NCBI GenBank assembly: GCA_046297095.1
Contig: JBKCNS010000063.1
Coordinates: 1-64,000, forward strand
Direction: 5' to 3'
DNA from: JBBATK01 sp046297095
GTDB taxonomy: Bacteria > Bacteroidota > Ignavibacteria > Kapaibacteriales > NICIL-2
DNA: 64,000 nucleotides
Shown: positions 35,573-44,151 of the stretch, piece after piece
Numbering within the stretch: position 1 is the stretch's first letter
How the letters are laid out: the number at the start of each line of letters is the position of its first letter
Notes under the pieces: model-generated
What the model was told of the DNA's origin: nothing
The model's input: the letters and a program-made list of their open reading frames with translations, nothing else
Databases searched by the model: none
Position numbers and translations under genes: made by a program

Positions 35573-36283
35573 ATGAAAACTATTGTCGTCATACCTACAT
35601 ACAACGAGATCGAAAACATCGACGCGATGATTGATGCCATTCATCGTCATGTTTCCGAAATGCACATCCTGATAGTGGACGACGGTTCGCCGGATGGCAC
35701 TGCTCAAGCTGTTCAAAAGCGCATGCAGACTGATGCGCGTGTGCACTTGCTGCAGCGTGCCAAAAAGAGCGGACTTGGCACCGCCTACTGCGCCGGCTTT
35801 ACGCAGGCTCTTTCCATGGGATTCGAGATTATTTGCCAGATGGATGCGGACTTTTCACACAATCCGGAAGTGCTTGTTTCCTTCCTCAACGAACTGGAAA
35901 CTTCCGACGTGGTGATTGGCTCACGGTATTATACCGGTGTGAATGTGGTGAACTGGCCCATGAGCAGATTGCTCTTGAGTTACACCGCCAATCTGTACAC
36001 GCGAATTGTTACCCGCATGCCGATTAAGGATGCCACCGGTGGCTTCAAAGGTTTTAGGGCTTCGGTATTGCAGCAAATCGACCTTACTAAGATTCGCAGC
36101 AATGGCTATGCTTTTCAGATCGAGATGAACTATCGTGCATGGCGCTTGGGCGCTCGCATGCGGGAGATCAGCATCATCTTTATCGATCGCGTGAATGGTG
36201 TTTCCAAAATGAGTAAGAACATCATCTTCGAAGCTGCTTGGTTAGTTTGGAAACTCCGTCTGGGAACATTGTTCGGACGCTAA
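35573..36283 (+). CDS. GT2 polyprenyl-phosphate mannosyltransferase-like (Dpm1-type)
   Basis: 236 residues. The GT-A fold begins VVIPTYNEIENIDAMIDAI. It has the nucleotide-binding ILIVDDGSPDGT, the acceptor-side KKSGLGTAYCAGF and the metal-binding QMDADFSHNPE, followed by DVVIGSRYY. The C-terminal helix (IIFEAAWLVWKLRLGTLF) is amphipathic, not clearly transmembrane. This is the dolichol/polyprenol-phosphate mannose synthase subfamily, which makes lipid-linked single sugars as glycosyl donors in the periplasm. In this locus it may supply a donor for polysaccharide or protein glycosylation; that is inference. Confidence 0.88.
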   Translation: MKTIVVIPTYNEIENIDAMIDAIHRHVSEMHILIVDDGSPDGTAQAVQKRMQTDARVHLLQRAKKSGLGTAYCAGFTQALSMGFEIICQMDADFSHNPEVLVSFLNELETSDVVIGSRYYTGVNVVNWPMSRLLLSYTANLYTRIVTRMPIKDATGGFKGFRASVLQQIDLTKIRSNGYAFQIEMNYRAWRLGARMREISIIFIDRVNGVSKMSKNIIFEAAWLVWKLRLGTLFGR

Positions 36284-36313
36284 GGGGATAGGTGTCCATC
36301 CACGACTCTGCAC

Positions 36314-38299
36314 ATGAATTCTACTGCCGCACAAACTCCGGAAACACCCGTTGTTTCCATCGTTATCGTGAACTACAACGTGCGCGAGTTTCTGCAGCAG
36401 TGCCTGGAGTCGATCGATCGCTCCACATTCGACTTGCCGTATGAAGTACTGGTGATCGACAACAACTCGCACGATCAATCCGTTGCCACTCTTTCGCCAA
36501 AGTTTCCTAACGTGCGCTTCATAGCTTTATCCGAGAACATAGGCTTCGGACGCGCCAACAACATTGGCATCAAGCAAGCGAAAGGCCGATACATTTTATT
36601 ACTGAATCCTGATACCTTGATTCAGGAAGATACCATCGCCACGATGGTGCGGTACATGGACGAGAATTCTGCGGTGGGCATCAGCGGATGCAAGGTACTC
36701 AACGCCAATGGTACCTTTCAAGTGCAGTGCAGGCGAGGGTTCCCAAGCCCTTGGGTATCCTTCTGCAAGCTCTTTGGTTTGCAGGCTCTGTTCCCGCGCT
36801 CTCCGATCTTTGCTCAATACAACCAAACCTTTCGCGACGAAAACGAAACGTATATGATAGATGCCGTTATCGGCGCCTTTATGTTTTGCCGCCGCGAACC
36901 TCTGCTGGCGATATCCGGATTCGACGAAGATTTCTTTATGTATGGCGAAGATCTGGATCTGTGCTATCGCATGAAGCAAGCCGGCTTTGCAACGGCATAC
37001 GCTCCCCTTACCACCATTGTGCACTTCAAAGGCGAAAGCACACGGCGCTCGTCCATCAACGAAGTGAAATGGTTTTACGACGCCATGGAGATTTTTGCTC
37101 GCAAGCACTACGGCACTTCCTCTCTATTCCTGCTCTTTCTTCGTACGGGAATTTTTCTCCGCTCGCTTTTAGCCTATGGCATTCGGCATGCGCGCGGACT
37201 TTCGATACTCATTCCTGAATTGTTGTTTGTTGTAGCCAACCTGCTGCTGGCGGTGAAGCTGCGCAGAGGAGATTACTTCGCACTTCCCGACTATGCGTTT
37301 CCCACAGTGTTTATCGTGGTTCCTTTTGTGGTACTCATGAGTATGATCGCCGTGGGGGAATACTTCGAGAATAAACCGACAGTGCGGCGCAGCATTCAAG
37401 GGCTGCTGGTCAGTTTCTTTGTGTTGTCGTCGTTGACCTACTACTGGAATGAGTATGCTTTCAGCCGGGGTGTGTTGCTTATGACTATAGGCTTCTCTCT
37501 GCTTAGTTCCGCGCTTATTCGCGGAGTGGCCGCCGCCGCCGATACGCTGTTTGGTTCACACGCACAGAGACGTCTGCTTCTGGTAGGCACCGCAGAGCAA
37601 GCGGAAGAAACGGCAGCCCAATTGCAACGCACGAATGCCCTTTCTGCCTATGTGGTGGGCTATGCCGAAACCAGAGAACTGCATAATGCCGATCACTCCA
37701 AGGGCATTCCCCTGCTTGGCCACAGAGAATATGTGATAAAGCTCATTGAGCAATATGATATAGACGAAGTAGTAGTGATTGGTGGCGAAACACGTACCTC
37801 GGAGAATATCCGCTTGATGGAATCGGCAGTGCATTTGGATGTACGATTCCACTTTGCGCGCGATGCCGAGAGCGTAGTGGCGCTGGGCATTGCCGAGGGA
37901 ATATCCTCGCAATCAAAAGTGACTAAACAAGTGCCACTCTTGGCCTTGCGCAATAGAATTGTGAAGCGTTGCATCGACATCGCTGCTTCGCTGGTTGCAT
38001 TGCTCATTGTACTACCCGTGGTAATTTTGATCAGACCAAGGCTGCGTTACTTGTACTCGCGGTGGTTCGCGGTGCTTGGAGGCACGATGAGTGTTGTGGG
38101 CGTGTATCCGGTAGGGAGTTCCAATACACATATAGCTAAAATCGGAGTGACAGGATTAGCGCATATCAGTTACCCGAGCCAGCTTAGCGAGCACACCATC
38201 AACGAACTGAACGAGTATTACATCAAGAATTATTCACCATCGTTGGATCTTGATATTTGTATCAAGAGCCTTCGTCCATCCAGACATTCAGAGGTATAA
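36314..38299 (+). CDS. GT2 glycosyltransferase fused to a degenerate priming-transferase (PNPT-like) module
   Basis: 661 residues. Residues 10-290 are a rhamnosyltransferase-like GT2: SIVIVNYNVREFL, VIDNNSHD, GFGRANNIGI, LLNPDT (96-101), and GEDLDLCYR (211-219). Four membrane helices lie at about 300-405. Residues 420-530 form a CoA-binding-like Rossmann domain (RLLLVGTAEQAEETAAQLQR). Residues 546-661 align with a sugar-phosphotransferase C-terminus: the helix RNRIVKRCIDIAASLVALLIV, GTMSVVGVYPVG (590-601) and GVTGLAHISY. The central catalytic part (the F-x-Q-x-R-x-G and K-F-R-S-M region) is missing between them. The GT2 half is probably active while the second half has lost priming activity. 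accA starts two bases after its stop. Confidence 0.86.
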   Translation: MNSTAAQTPETPVVSIVIVNYNVREFLQQCLESIDRSTFDLPYEVLVIDNNSHDQSVATLSPKFPNVRFIALSENIGFGRANNIGIKQAKGRYILLLNPDTLIQEDTIATMVRYMDENSAVGISGCKVLNANGTFQVQCRRGFPSPWVSFCKLFGLQALFPRSPIFAQYNQTFRDENETYMIDAVIGAFMFCRREPLLAISGFDEDFFMYGEDLDLCYRMKQAGFATAYAPLTTIVHFKGESTRRSSINEVKWFYDAMEIFARKHYGTSSLFLLFLRTGIFLRSLLAYGIRHARGLSILIPELLFVVANLLLAVKLRRGDYFALPDYAFPTVFIVVPFVVLMSMIAVGEYFENKPTVRRSIQGLLVSFFVLSSLTYYWNEYAFSRGVLLMTIGFSLLSSALIRGVAAAADTLFGSHAQRRLLLVGTAEQAEETAAQLQRTNALSAYVVGYAETRELHNADHSKGIPLLGHREYVIKLIEQYDIDEVVVIGGETRTSENIRLMESAVHLDVRFHFARDAESVVALGIAEGISSQSKVTKQVPLLALRNRIVKRCIDIAASLVALLIVLPVVILIRPRLRYLYSRWFAVLGGTMSVVGVYPVGSSNTHIAKIGVTGLAHISYPSQLSEHTINELNEYYIKNYSPSLDLDICIKSLRPSRHSEV

Positions 38300-38301
38300 A
38301 C

Positions 38302-39258
38302 GTGGCGTACACATTAGAGTTTGAAAAACCGATTATAGAGTTGGAAAAGAAAGTTGCCGAGATGCGCTCTTTGTCCGGCACGCTGGATATTTCCGCCGAG
38401 ATCGAGGATCTGGAAAGCCGGGTTGAAGAGTTACGCGCAGAGGTGTATGGAAATCTTACACGCTGGCAACGCGTTCAAATTGCCCGCCATCCCGAGCGCC
38501 CATATTCGCTGGATTACTTCCAAAATGTTTTCGATGAGTTTATTGAACTTCATGGCGATCGCGGCTATCGCGACGACCCCGCCATGGTATGCGGACTTGC
38601 GCGTCTGAACGACACGAACGTGGTGGTGGTAGGTAATCAGAAAGGCAGAGACACAAAGTCGAACGTGTACAGAAACTTCGGAATGTCTAATCCCGAAGGC
38701 TATCGCAAAGCCAAGCGCATGTTTGAACTCGCCGAAAAGTTTGGTCGACCGGTGATTTGCTTTGTGGATACTCCCGGCGCCTATCCCGGTATGGAAGCCG
38801 AAGAGCGCGGTCAGGCCGAAGCAATAGCCCGCAATCTGTTTGTGATGGCTAAGCTGCGCGTGCCCATTATCGTGGTGATAATCGGCGAAGGAGCCAGCGG
38901 CGGCGCACTGGGAATTGGTGTGGGAGATCGCATTCTTATGTTGGAAAACTCTTGGTATTCCGTTATCGCTCCCGAGTCGTGCAGTTCTATCTTATGGCGC
39001 AGTTGGGATTACAAAGAACAAGCTGCCGAGGCGCTGCAACTCACGGCGCACGACCTGCAGAAGCATGGCATCATTGATGTTATTGTTCCCGAGCCCGTGG
39101 GCGGAGCGCATCGCAAGCCACTGGAAATGTTCGAGACACTACGCGGCGTCTTGCAAACCGAACTCGTAGCTCTTCGTAAAGAAGAACTGAGCTCGCTGGT
39201 AAAAGCGCGCAGAGCAAAGTTCCATGCCATGGGTGTATGGTCCGAGGTTCATGGCTAA
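38302..39258 (+). CDS. accA: Acetyl-CoA carboxylase carboxyltransferase subunit alpha
   Basis: 318 residues starting with GTG at 38302, where the conserved N-terminus (YTLEFEKPIIELEKK) begins. The upstream in-frame ATG at 38257 lies inside the GT2 fusion gene. Carboxyltransferase motifs are clear: HPERPYSLDYFQNVFDEF, HGDRGYRDD, FVDTPGAYPGMEAEERGQ and GEGASGGALGIGVGD. With AccD it transfers the carboxyl group from biotin to acetyl-CoA to give malonyl-CoA for fatty-acid synthesis. It sits oddly inside a polysaccharide gene group: its start is two bases after the GT2 fusion gene and its end overlaps the next glycosyltransferase by 8 bases. Confidence 0.96.
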   Translation: MAYTLEFEKPIIELEKKVAEMRSLSGTLDISAEIEDLESRVEELRAEVYGNLTRWQRVQIARHPERPYSLDYFQNVFDEFIELHGDRGYRDDPAMVCGLARLNDTNVVVVGNQKGRDTKSNVYRNFGMSNPEGYRKAKRMFELAEKFGRPVICFVDTPGAYPGMEAEERGQAEAIARNLFVMAKLRVPIIVVIIGEGASGGALGIGVGDRILMLENSWYSVIAPESCSSILWRSWDYKEQAAEALQLTAHDLQKHGIIDVIVPEPVGGAHRKPLEMFETLRGVLQTELVALRKEELSSLVKARRAKFHAMGVWSEVHG

Positions 39259-40417
39259 AAAGCACCGCATCCTCTATGTGTGCCAAGGCGCGTACCCGTG
39301 GGAGGTGCGCGTTGAGAAATTCTGTGATTCACTTATTGCGGCCGGACACGAAGTTACAGTGCTGTGCCGTTGGCAACCCGGCACTGCCGAGCGCGAGCTT
39401 GTGCGCGGTGCAATGGTGGTACGTGCAGGATTCGAGGCGGCCTCGTGGCAGTCGCTTCCTACGTCGGCGAATCCGCTGTGGCGCAGTGCTATACGCAAAC
39501 TCGTTGCGCAAACCCAACCCCATCTTATCATCGTTCGCGAAATGCTCCTGGCAACTGCCTGCGCACATGCTGCAAGCGGCCGCTGCCCGGTAGTTATGGA
39601 TATGGCCGAGCACTATCCCGCCGCGATGAAGTCGTGGAAGAAATACCGTAAAGGGATTATCGCGCCGCTGCTTGTGCATCGCTTGCATGTCCCCGAGATG
39701 ATCGAACGCTCCGCAGTATCGGCCTGCGACGGCATCATCACTGTTTGCGATGAGAATTCCGAGCGTGTGCACAAACAGTTTGGTGTTGCGCATTCGCAGA
39801 TGAGCGTTGTGCACAACACTCCATGGTTGCATTCCTTCGAAGGCGTGCGAATGGGATGCACCAACCCACCCGCCGTATTTGCGTACCAGGGTTGGATCAC
39901 CCGCGAGCGAGGCGTGGAGCGCCTTGTGCGAGCGTTCTCTGCCGCTGCACTTCATAACCCCACGATATCCCTGCTTATTGCGGGCGGAGGCGAATCCCTG
40001 GACGATGTGCAGCGCGAAGTGGCATTGAGCGGAGTGGAGCAGCGCATTACTCTTCGTGGTGAGTTTCGTTCGGATGAGCTTAGCGATGTTCTATCCAAAA
40101 CAGATGTGGGAGTGATTCCTTTCGATCAGGACGAATTCAGGAATCATACTATTCCGAATAAACTCTTTGATTACATGGCCTGCGGTAAGCCGGTGATTGT
40201 ATCGGATTGTGCGCCTGTTGCTCGAATCGTAAACGAAACCGGCTGCGGGATCGTCACCAACAATAATAACCCCGAGCAGCTGATCGCGGCAATCAAAGAA
40301 ATGCCGAACCGTGACGTTGCTAAGATGTCGGAAAATGGCCTGGCTGCTGCCAAAAAACGATATAATTGGGAACAGGATGCTCACCACCTCCTGCAATTTA
40401 TCGCCGGCCTTCTTTGA
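39251..40417 (+). CDS. Glycosyltransferase family 4 protein
   Basis: 388 residues from the ATG at 39251, which overlaps the stop of accA. A GT-B fold is shown by the N-terminal ILYVCQGAYPWEVRVEKFCDSL (Rossmann-like, acceptor half). The C-terminal half has FAYQGWITRERGVERLVRAF, RITLRGEFRSDEL, DVGVIPFD and the GT4-type NKLFDYMACGKPVIVSD with the donor-phosphate Glu/Lys region. It probably adds a sugar to the growing lipid-linked glycan made in this locus; donor and acceptor are unknown. It ends the polysaccharide group. The next gene begins 77 bases later with a separate ribosome-binding site. Confidence 0.88.
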   Translation: MAKKHRILYVCQGAYPWEVRVEKFCDSLIAAGHEVTVLCRWQPGTAERELVRGAMVVRAGFEAASWQSLPTSANPLWRSAIRKLVAQTQPHLIIVREMLLATACAHAASGRCPVVMDMAEHYPAAMKSWKKYRKGIIAPLLVHRLHVPEMIERSAVSACDGIITVCDENSERVHKQFGVAHSQMSVVHNTPWLHSFEGVRMGCTNPPAVFAYQGWITRERGVERLVRAFSAAALHNPTISLLIAGGGESLDDVQREVALSGVEQRITLRGEFRSDELSDVLSKTDVGVIPFDQDEFRNHTIPNKLFDYMACGKPVIVSDCAPVARIVNETGCGIVTNNNNPEQLIAAIKEMPNRDVAKMSENGLAAAKKRYNWEQDAHHLLQFIAGLL

Positions 40418-40494
40418 CTTCTTTTTATTTGTATTTTGAGGTCGGTTTAGGGGATTCACCACATTCGCCACGCTTTCCTTTTCAGGGAGGGGAA

Positions 40495-41883
40495 ATGAGC
40501 ATCGATGCAGACGACGATCGTCGTCGCAGGGGAACACCGCGTACAGAAGATCCGTTGTATTCGGACGATAAACCCAATTACGAAGAACAACAACCATTGT
40601 CGTCGGATTCACCTGCGCTCAATCCACAGCGACGGGATCGCTATGGCTCGCCCGTGTACCGCACTGAACCTCCGAATTCCCGTTCTTCGTTTCGTCAAGA
40701 CCCGGCGTCGTTCGATCGTCCGCGAACGTCTCGGCGCCCTCCATTTGATGAACCGCCGTATCCTTCACGCGACCGTGAATCGTATCGCGACCGTGAGCCG
40801 TATCGCGACCGTGAGCCGTATCGCGACCGTGATTCTTATCGCCCGCGCGAGGGCTATCGTGATCGTGATGCAGACCGACCACGCGGAGATTTTCGCCGTG
40901 ATGATCGGCCTCCGTATCGCGGACGGGAGGAGTTTCGCCCGCGGGAGAGTTATCGCCGCGATGACAACAGAGATTTTCAAGAGCCGCGCAGAATGCGCTC
41001 CCGCTATCGTGGAGGGTCCGACGCGGACCGCGGGCCCAGGCCACCACAACGTCAGCGACCTACGAATGTTACCAAAGCTCTTGTTCGACTGCTTTATGCA
41101 TCGCGCGGTTTTGCCCTGAAGATTATAAAGCAAGGAATAGTAACAGTCAACGACAAACCGGCGCGTAACGTGAATGCACCGGTGCGATTGATGCAAGACG
41201 AAGTGCGCGTAGATGGACAAGTATTGGCGCATAATCCTCGCGGCATTTACATCGCGATGAATAAGCCCAAGAAGTTTGCCGGAGCGCGAGAGCCGCAGTC
41301 CAGGCATGTGATGAATCTTATCTCCAAGAAAAGCGGATGGTCTATCCCTCTTGGTCCTCTTGCTAAAAGCGCAAGCGGAATAATTATTCTCACCAACGAC
41401 CCGGATCAGCGAGATGTGAACAACAACGTGTTTGCTCTGATGGACAAAGAGTATTACGCGAAGATCAAACTGCCGGAAAAGAAGATCTCCGAGAGCACGC
41501 TCAAATCCATTGCCGATACTATTGAATCCGCGTACCCGGAGAACTCCGAAGGTGTTCGTGTATGCATAGCGCAAACAACTACACGCAGTTTGTGGCTAAG
41601 CATCACGGTTCGGCGGGCCAAATACCACGACATCACCAAAGCTCTGCATCAAGCCGGCTTGCATGTACTGGCTATGGAACGCAGGCGCGTGGGAAGCATT
41701 TCGGTAGAGAGCCTGCCTGCAGGATCATGGCGACGATTATCCGCCGACGAAATGCAGGAGATCATTACTCGCTCCGTACAACACGAGGAAATTCATGATC
41801 GTGTGACGGGCGAAGTTGCCACTCAAGAAGAAGAGAAAAGCACATGGCGAAATCTGTATCAACGATGGTTCAAGTCCACGTAG
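40495..41883 (+). CDS. RsuA/RluB-family protein with Arg/Asp/Tyr-rich tail; predicted catalytically inactive
   Basis: 462 residues from the ATG at 40495, preceded by a strong ribosome-binding site (AGGGAGGGG, rare in this window). Residues 1-185 are low-complexity and rich in Arg, Asp, Tyr and Pro, with a YRDREP hexapeptide repeated about three times. An S4 RNA-binding domain follows (about 188-245, VRLLYASRGFALKIIKQGIV), then an RsuA-type pseudouridine-synthase domain. In the catalytic loop, where family members have G-R-L-D, this protein has GPLA (286-289) before SASGIIILTND. The nucleophilic Asp is Ala289, so isomerase activity is not expected. Binding of rRNA through S4 and the basic tail is likely. 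A Nudix gene overlaps its 3' end by 40 bases. Confidence 0.85.
   Translation: MSIDADDDRRRRGTPRTEDPLYSDDKPNYEEQQPLSSDSPALNPQRRDRYGSPVYRTEPPNSRSSFRQDPASFDRPRTSRRPPFDEPPYPSRDRESYRDREPYRDREPYRDRDSYRPREGYRDRDADRPRGDFRRDDRPPYRGREEFRPRESYRRDDNRDFQEPRRMRSRYRGGSDADRGPRPPQRQRPTNVTKALVRLLYASRGFALKIIKQGIVTVNDKPARNVNAPVRLMQDEVRVDGQVLAHNPRGIYIAMNKPKKFAGAREPQSRHVMNLISKKSGWSIPLGPLAKSASGIIILTNDPDQRDVNNNVFALMDKEYYAKIKLPEKKISESTLKSIADTIESAYPENSEGVRVCIAQTTTRSLWLSITVRRAKYHDITKALHQAGLHVLAMERRRVGSISVESLPAGSWRRLSADEMQEIITRSVQHEEIHDRVTGEVATQEEEKSTWRNLYQRWFKST
40783..40836 (+). repeat. Three 18-bp tandem repeats inside the RsuA-like gene
   Basis: TATCGCGACCGTGAGCCG is repeated at 40783, 40801 and 40819 (the last with three changes), with a diverged copy before it. 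Each unit encodes YRDREP. It is in frame, so length changes would alter the tail by six residues without breaking the gene. Confidence 0.9.
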
Positions 41884-42323
41884 CGCGCCCTGCTTCCGAA
41901 GATTCGTGGGAGTTCCTCGTACTTCGGCGATCGCCCGATGTGAAGATCTATCCCGGCCTACATCAGTGTGTGACCGGCCGAATGGAACAGGACGAAACCG
42001 CCGTTGCAACAGCCCGTCGCGAAGTATTCGAAGAAACCGGGCTTCATGCCGAGCGCATGTGGGTGCTACCCCACGTGGCCACGTGGTATTCACCGCACAC
42101 CGACACCATAGAGCACACTCCCTGCTTTGGAATGCTCGTGCAGGAACACTCTACCGTCGTGCTCTCCGGCGAACATGATGGATATGCCTGGCTGGGCTAT
42201 GAGGATGCAGTAAACGCGCTTATTATCCCCTCGCAAAAACTCTGCCTGGAGATTTTCCGAACCACGCTGAGTATCAATGCACACAACGAATCGTGGAATA
42301 TGATCTACGAAATCGCGTTGTAA
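41844..42323 (+). CDS. Nudix hydrolase
   Basis: 159 residues from the ATG at 41844, or from an ATG at 41865. The Nudix box is complete: GRMEQDE, then seven residues, then REVFEETGL (about residues 45-67). It binds the divalent metal that activates hydrolysis of nucleoside diphosphate linked to X. The flanking sequence (SWEFLVLRRSPDV, YPGLHQCVTG) resembles dATP/dihydroneopterin triphosphate pyrophosphohydrolases (NudB-like), but substrates vary widely in this family. The start lies inside the RsuA-like gene in another frame, suggesting translational coupling. Confidence 0.88.
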   Translation: MAKSVSTMVQVHVARPASEDSWEFLVLRRSPDVKIYPGLHQCVTGRMEQDETAVATARREVFEETGLHAERMWVLPHVATWYSPHTDTIEHTPCFGMLVQEHSTVVLSGEHDGYAWLGYEDAVNALIIPSQKLCLEIFRTTLSINAHNESWNMIYEIAL

Positions 42324-42515
42324 TTGCGCTCCACTACTGCTCTATTGAGAAATCGTTGCAACGGCAGCTGTGTCTCGCTCCACCGGAACCTGCGCGCATG
42401 TCTGGGTGGTTAGCGCACTTGCCCGTATATTCGCAACTCAATTCCGGCCGCCACTTCAGGGTATGCGGCTCGACGGCACAACTCTACTTTTTTCACTCTA
42501 TTGGAGATACTCTCT

Positions 42516-44051
42516 ATGAACGAGCGCTATTTCTTTTACTCCGAGCCCGATGCTGCACAAGGCGGCGACGTGCCCTCGGAGGCGGCATCAACCGCCGCAG
42601 AAAATTCAGTGCCCGTTGCTGATGCGATGGCGACTACCGACCACTCTGGCGATGCAGCGGCTGCTCAAACACATGTAGAATCACATCAACCTACGGAACC
42701 CGTTGCTGAAGCGCCGGCGGAAGCTCCCGCTCCCGCAGAAGCTGTTGCACAGGCGCCGCAGGCTGACGCACCCGCTGACTCACCGGCACAAGAGGAATCT
42801 CCGAAGGCCCCGGCACCGGTCGTAATTACCGATGAGTTATTGGCAAAGCTTCAGAACGCAAAAGAAGCCGGCGAAGTAATTCACGTGCAGGTTGCAGAGC
42901 GAGTAAAAGGCGGACTTCGCGTATTGTTCGAGGGCGTACGCCTGTTCTTGCCCGCGTCGCAGTTTTACATCAAGAAAACTCCGACAAACGAAGAGTTGGA
43001 ATCAGTTGTGGGATCGTCGATCCCGGTTCAGGTTTTTGAAATTCAAAAAGATGAAACCGGAAAGATTTCCATTATCGCTTCGCGCAAGTCGCTGTTGAAA
43101 AATGAGTTTTTGAAATCTATCAAGGTTGGAGATACCGTTGAAGGTGTGGTCTCTACTATCATGCCCTTTGGTGTGTTTGTAGACATCGGCGGATACGATG
43201 GACTTATTCACATCTCACGCATTTCGCATCAGCATGTAGAGAACCCTCATAACATGTTCAAGCGTGGTGATACCGTAAAAGCAAAGATCATCGAGATTGA
43301 CACTGCAAAAGATAAAATCGCGTTGAGCACAAAAGAGTTTGAAGAGTCGCCGTGGACAACCGCCGAAGCAGACTTCCCTGCCGGCTCGCGCCACAAAGGC
43401 ATCGTGAAGCGCCTTGCGGACTTTGGCGCTTTTGTTGAGCTCAAGCGTGGTATCGAAGGCTTGCTCCGTGTGGGCGAATTGTCCTGGACGAAGCGCACCG
43501 GCCACCCCTCCGAAGTACTGACCGTAGGTCAGGAAATTGAGGTTATGGTTACCGATGTTTCCGCAGAGAAGAAACAAGTTGGTCTTTCTTTGAAACGCCT
43601 TAGCGACAGTCCGTGGAAAGGCCTATCCGAGAAGCTCCCCATCGGTGCTGAAACAACCGGTGTTGTGAAGCAAGTGACGGGCCAAGGCGCTGTTGTTACC
43701 GTTGGCGGAGAGTACGATGGTTTTATGCCACGCTCCAAGATGCGCGACATCATGCGTGGCAATCGCATTCCGTACACACCCGGCGATATGGTATCGGTAA
43801 TAGTTGCAGATATGAATGAAGACAATCAGTCCTTGATTCTAGCTCCTAAAGTGAGCGAAGAAGAGATGGCTCAAGCAGCAGCTCGCGGAGACAGCGGCCG
43901 TCGTGATCGTCGCGAAGGTGGCGAGGAGCGCGAACCACGTGCTCGCGTACCGAAGGAGTCTGAAGCTTCTGCAAACAAGAACTTCTCGCTCGCGGATTTA
44001 CTCTCCGAATCGGAGCGCTCACGTTTGTTCGGTGAATCAGGTCAGGGCTAA
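42516..44051 (+). CDS. rpsA: 30S ribosomal protein S1
   Basis: 511 residues from the ATG at 42516; GGAG at 42503-42506 is well placed as its ribosome-binding site, so an in-frame TTG at 42501 is rejected. Four S1 RNA-binding domains cover about residues 115-450. For example, VEGVVSTIMPFGVFVDIGGYDGLIHISRISHQ is the second and HKGIVKRLADFGAFVELKRGIEGLLRVGEL the third. The first ~100 residues are Ala/Pro/Glu-rich and unrelated to standard S1, and a charged tail (RRDRREGGEERE) follows domain four. S1 recruits mRNA to the 30S subunit. The gap upstream (192 bases) has a near-match TATATTCG at 42426 but no exact -7 element. An intrinsic terminator follows the gene. Confidence 0.9.
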   Translation: MNERYFFYSEPDAAQGGDVPSEAASTAAENSVPVADAMATTDHSGDAAAAQTHVESHQPTEPVAEAPAEAPAPAEAVAQAPQADAPADSPAQEESPKAPAPVVITDELLAKLQNAKEAGEVIHVQVAERVKGGLRVLFEGVRLFLPASQFYIKKTPTNEELESVVGSSIPVQVFEIQKDETGKISIIASRKSLLKNEFLKSIKVGDTVEGVVSTIMPFGVFVDIGGYDGLIHISRISHQHVENPHNMFKRGDTVKAKIIEIDTAKDKIALSTKEFEESPWTTAEADFPAGSRHKGIVKRLADFGAFVELKRGIEGLLRVGELSWTKRTGHPSEVLTVGQEIEVMVTDVSAEKKQVGLSLKRLSDSPWKGLSEKLPIGAETTGVVKQVTGQGAVVTVGGEYDGFMPRSKMRDIMRGNRIPYTPGDMVSVIVADMNEDNQSLILAPKVSEEEMAQAAARGDSGRRDRREGGEEREPRARVPKESEASANKNFSLADLLSESERSRLFGESGQG

Positions 44052-44090
44052 TACCCGGCTGTTCAATACGAGCATCTTGTAAACGTCGTG

Positions 44091-44127
44091 TAACCGGTGA
44101 TCAGAGATGGTCACCGGTTATTTATTT
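44091..44127 (+). terminator. Intrinsic terminator after rpsA
   Basis: A perfect 10-base stem, TAACCGGTGA (44091-44100) pairing with TCACCGGTTA (44111-44120), encloses a 10-base loop and is followed by TTTATTTTC. It ends the rpsA transcript. It also rules out the in-frame start at 44107 of the next gene, which lies in the loop and stem. Confidence 0.88.
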
Positions 44128-44151
44128 TCGGGCACGATCTGCATCCACTTC

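Noticed and set aside
40783..40836. 18-bp repeats as a CRISPR or regulatory repeat
   Set aside because: They lie in frame in a coding region and encode a hexapeptide repeat.
40765..41574. 269-codon open frame on the minus strand with TVAIR repeats
   Set aside because: Antisense to the RsuA-like gene; its repeats are the reverse reading of the YRDREP repeats.
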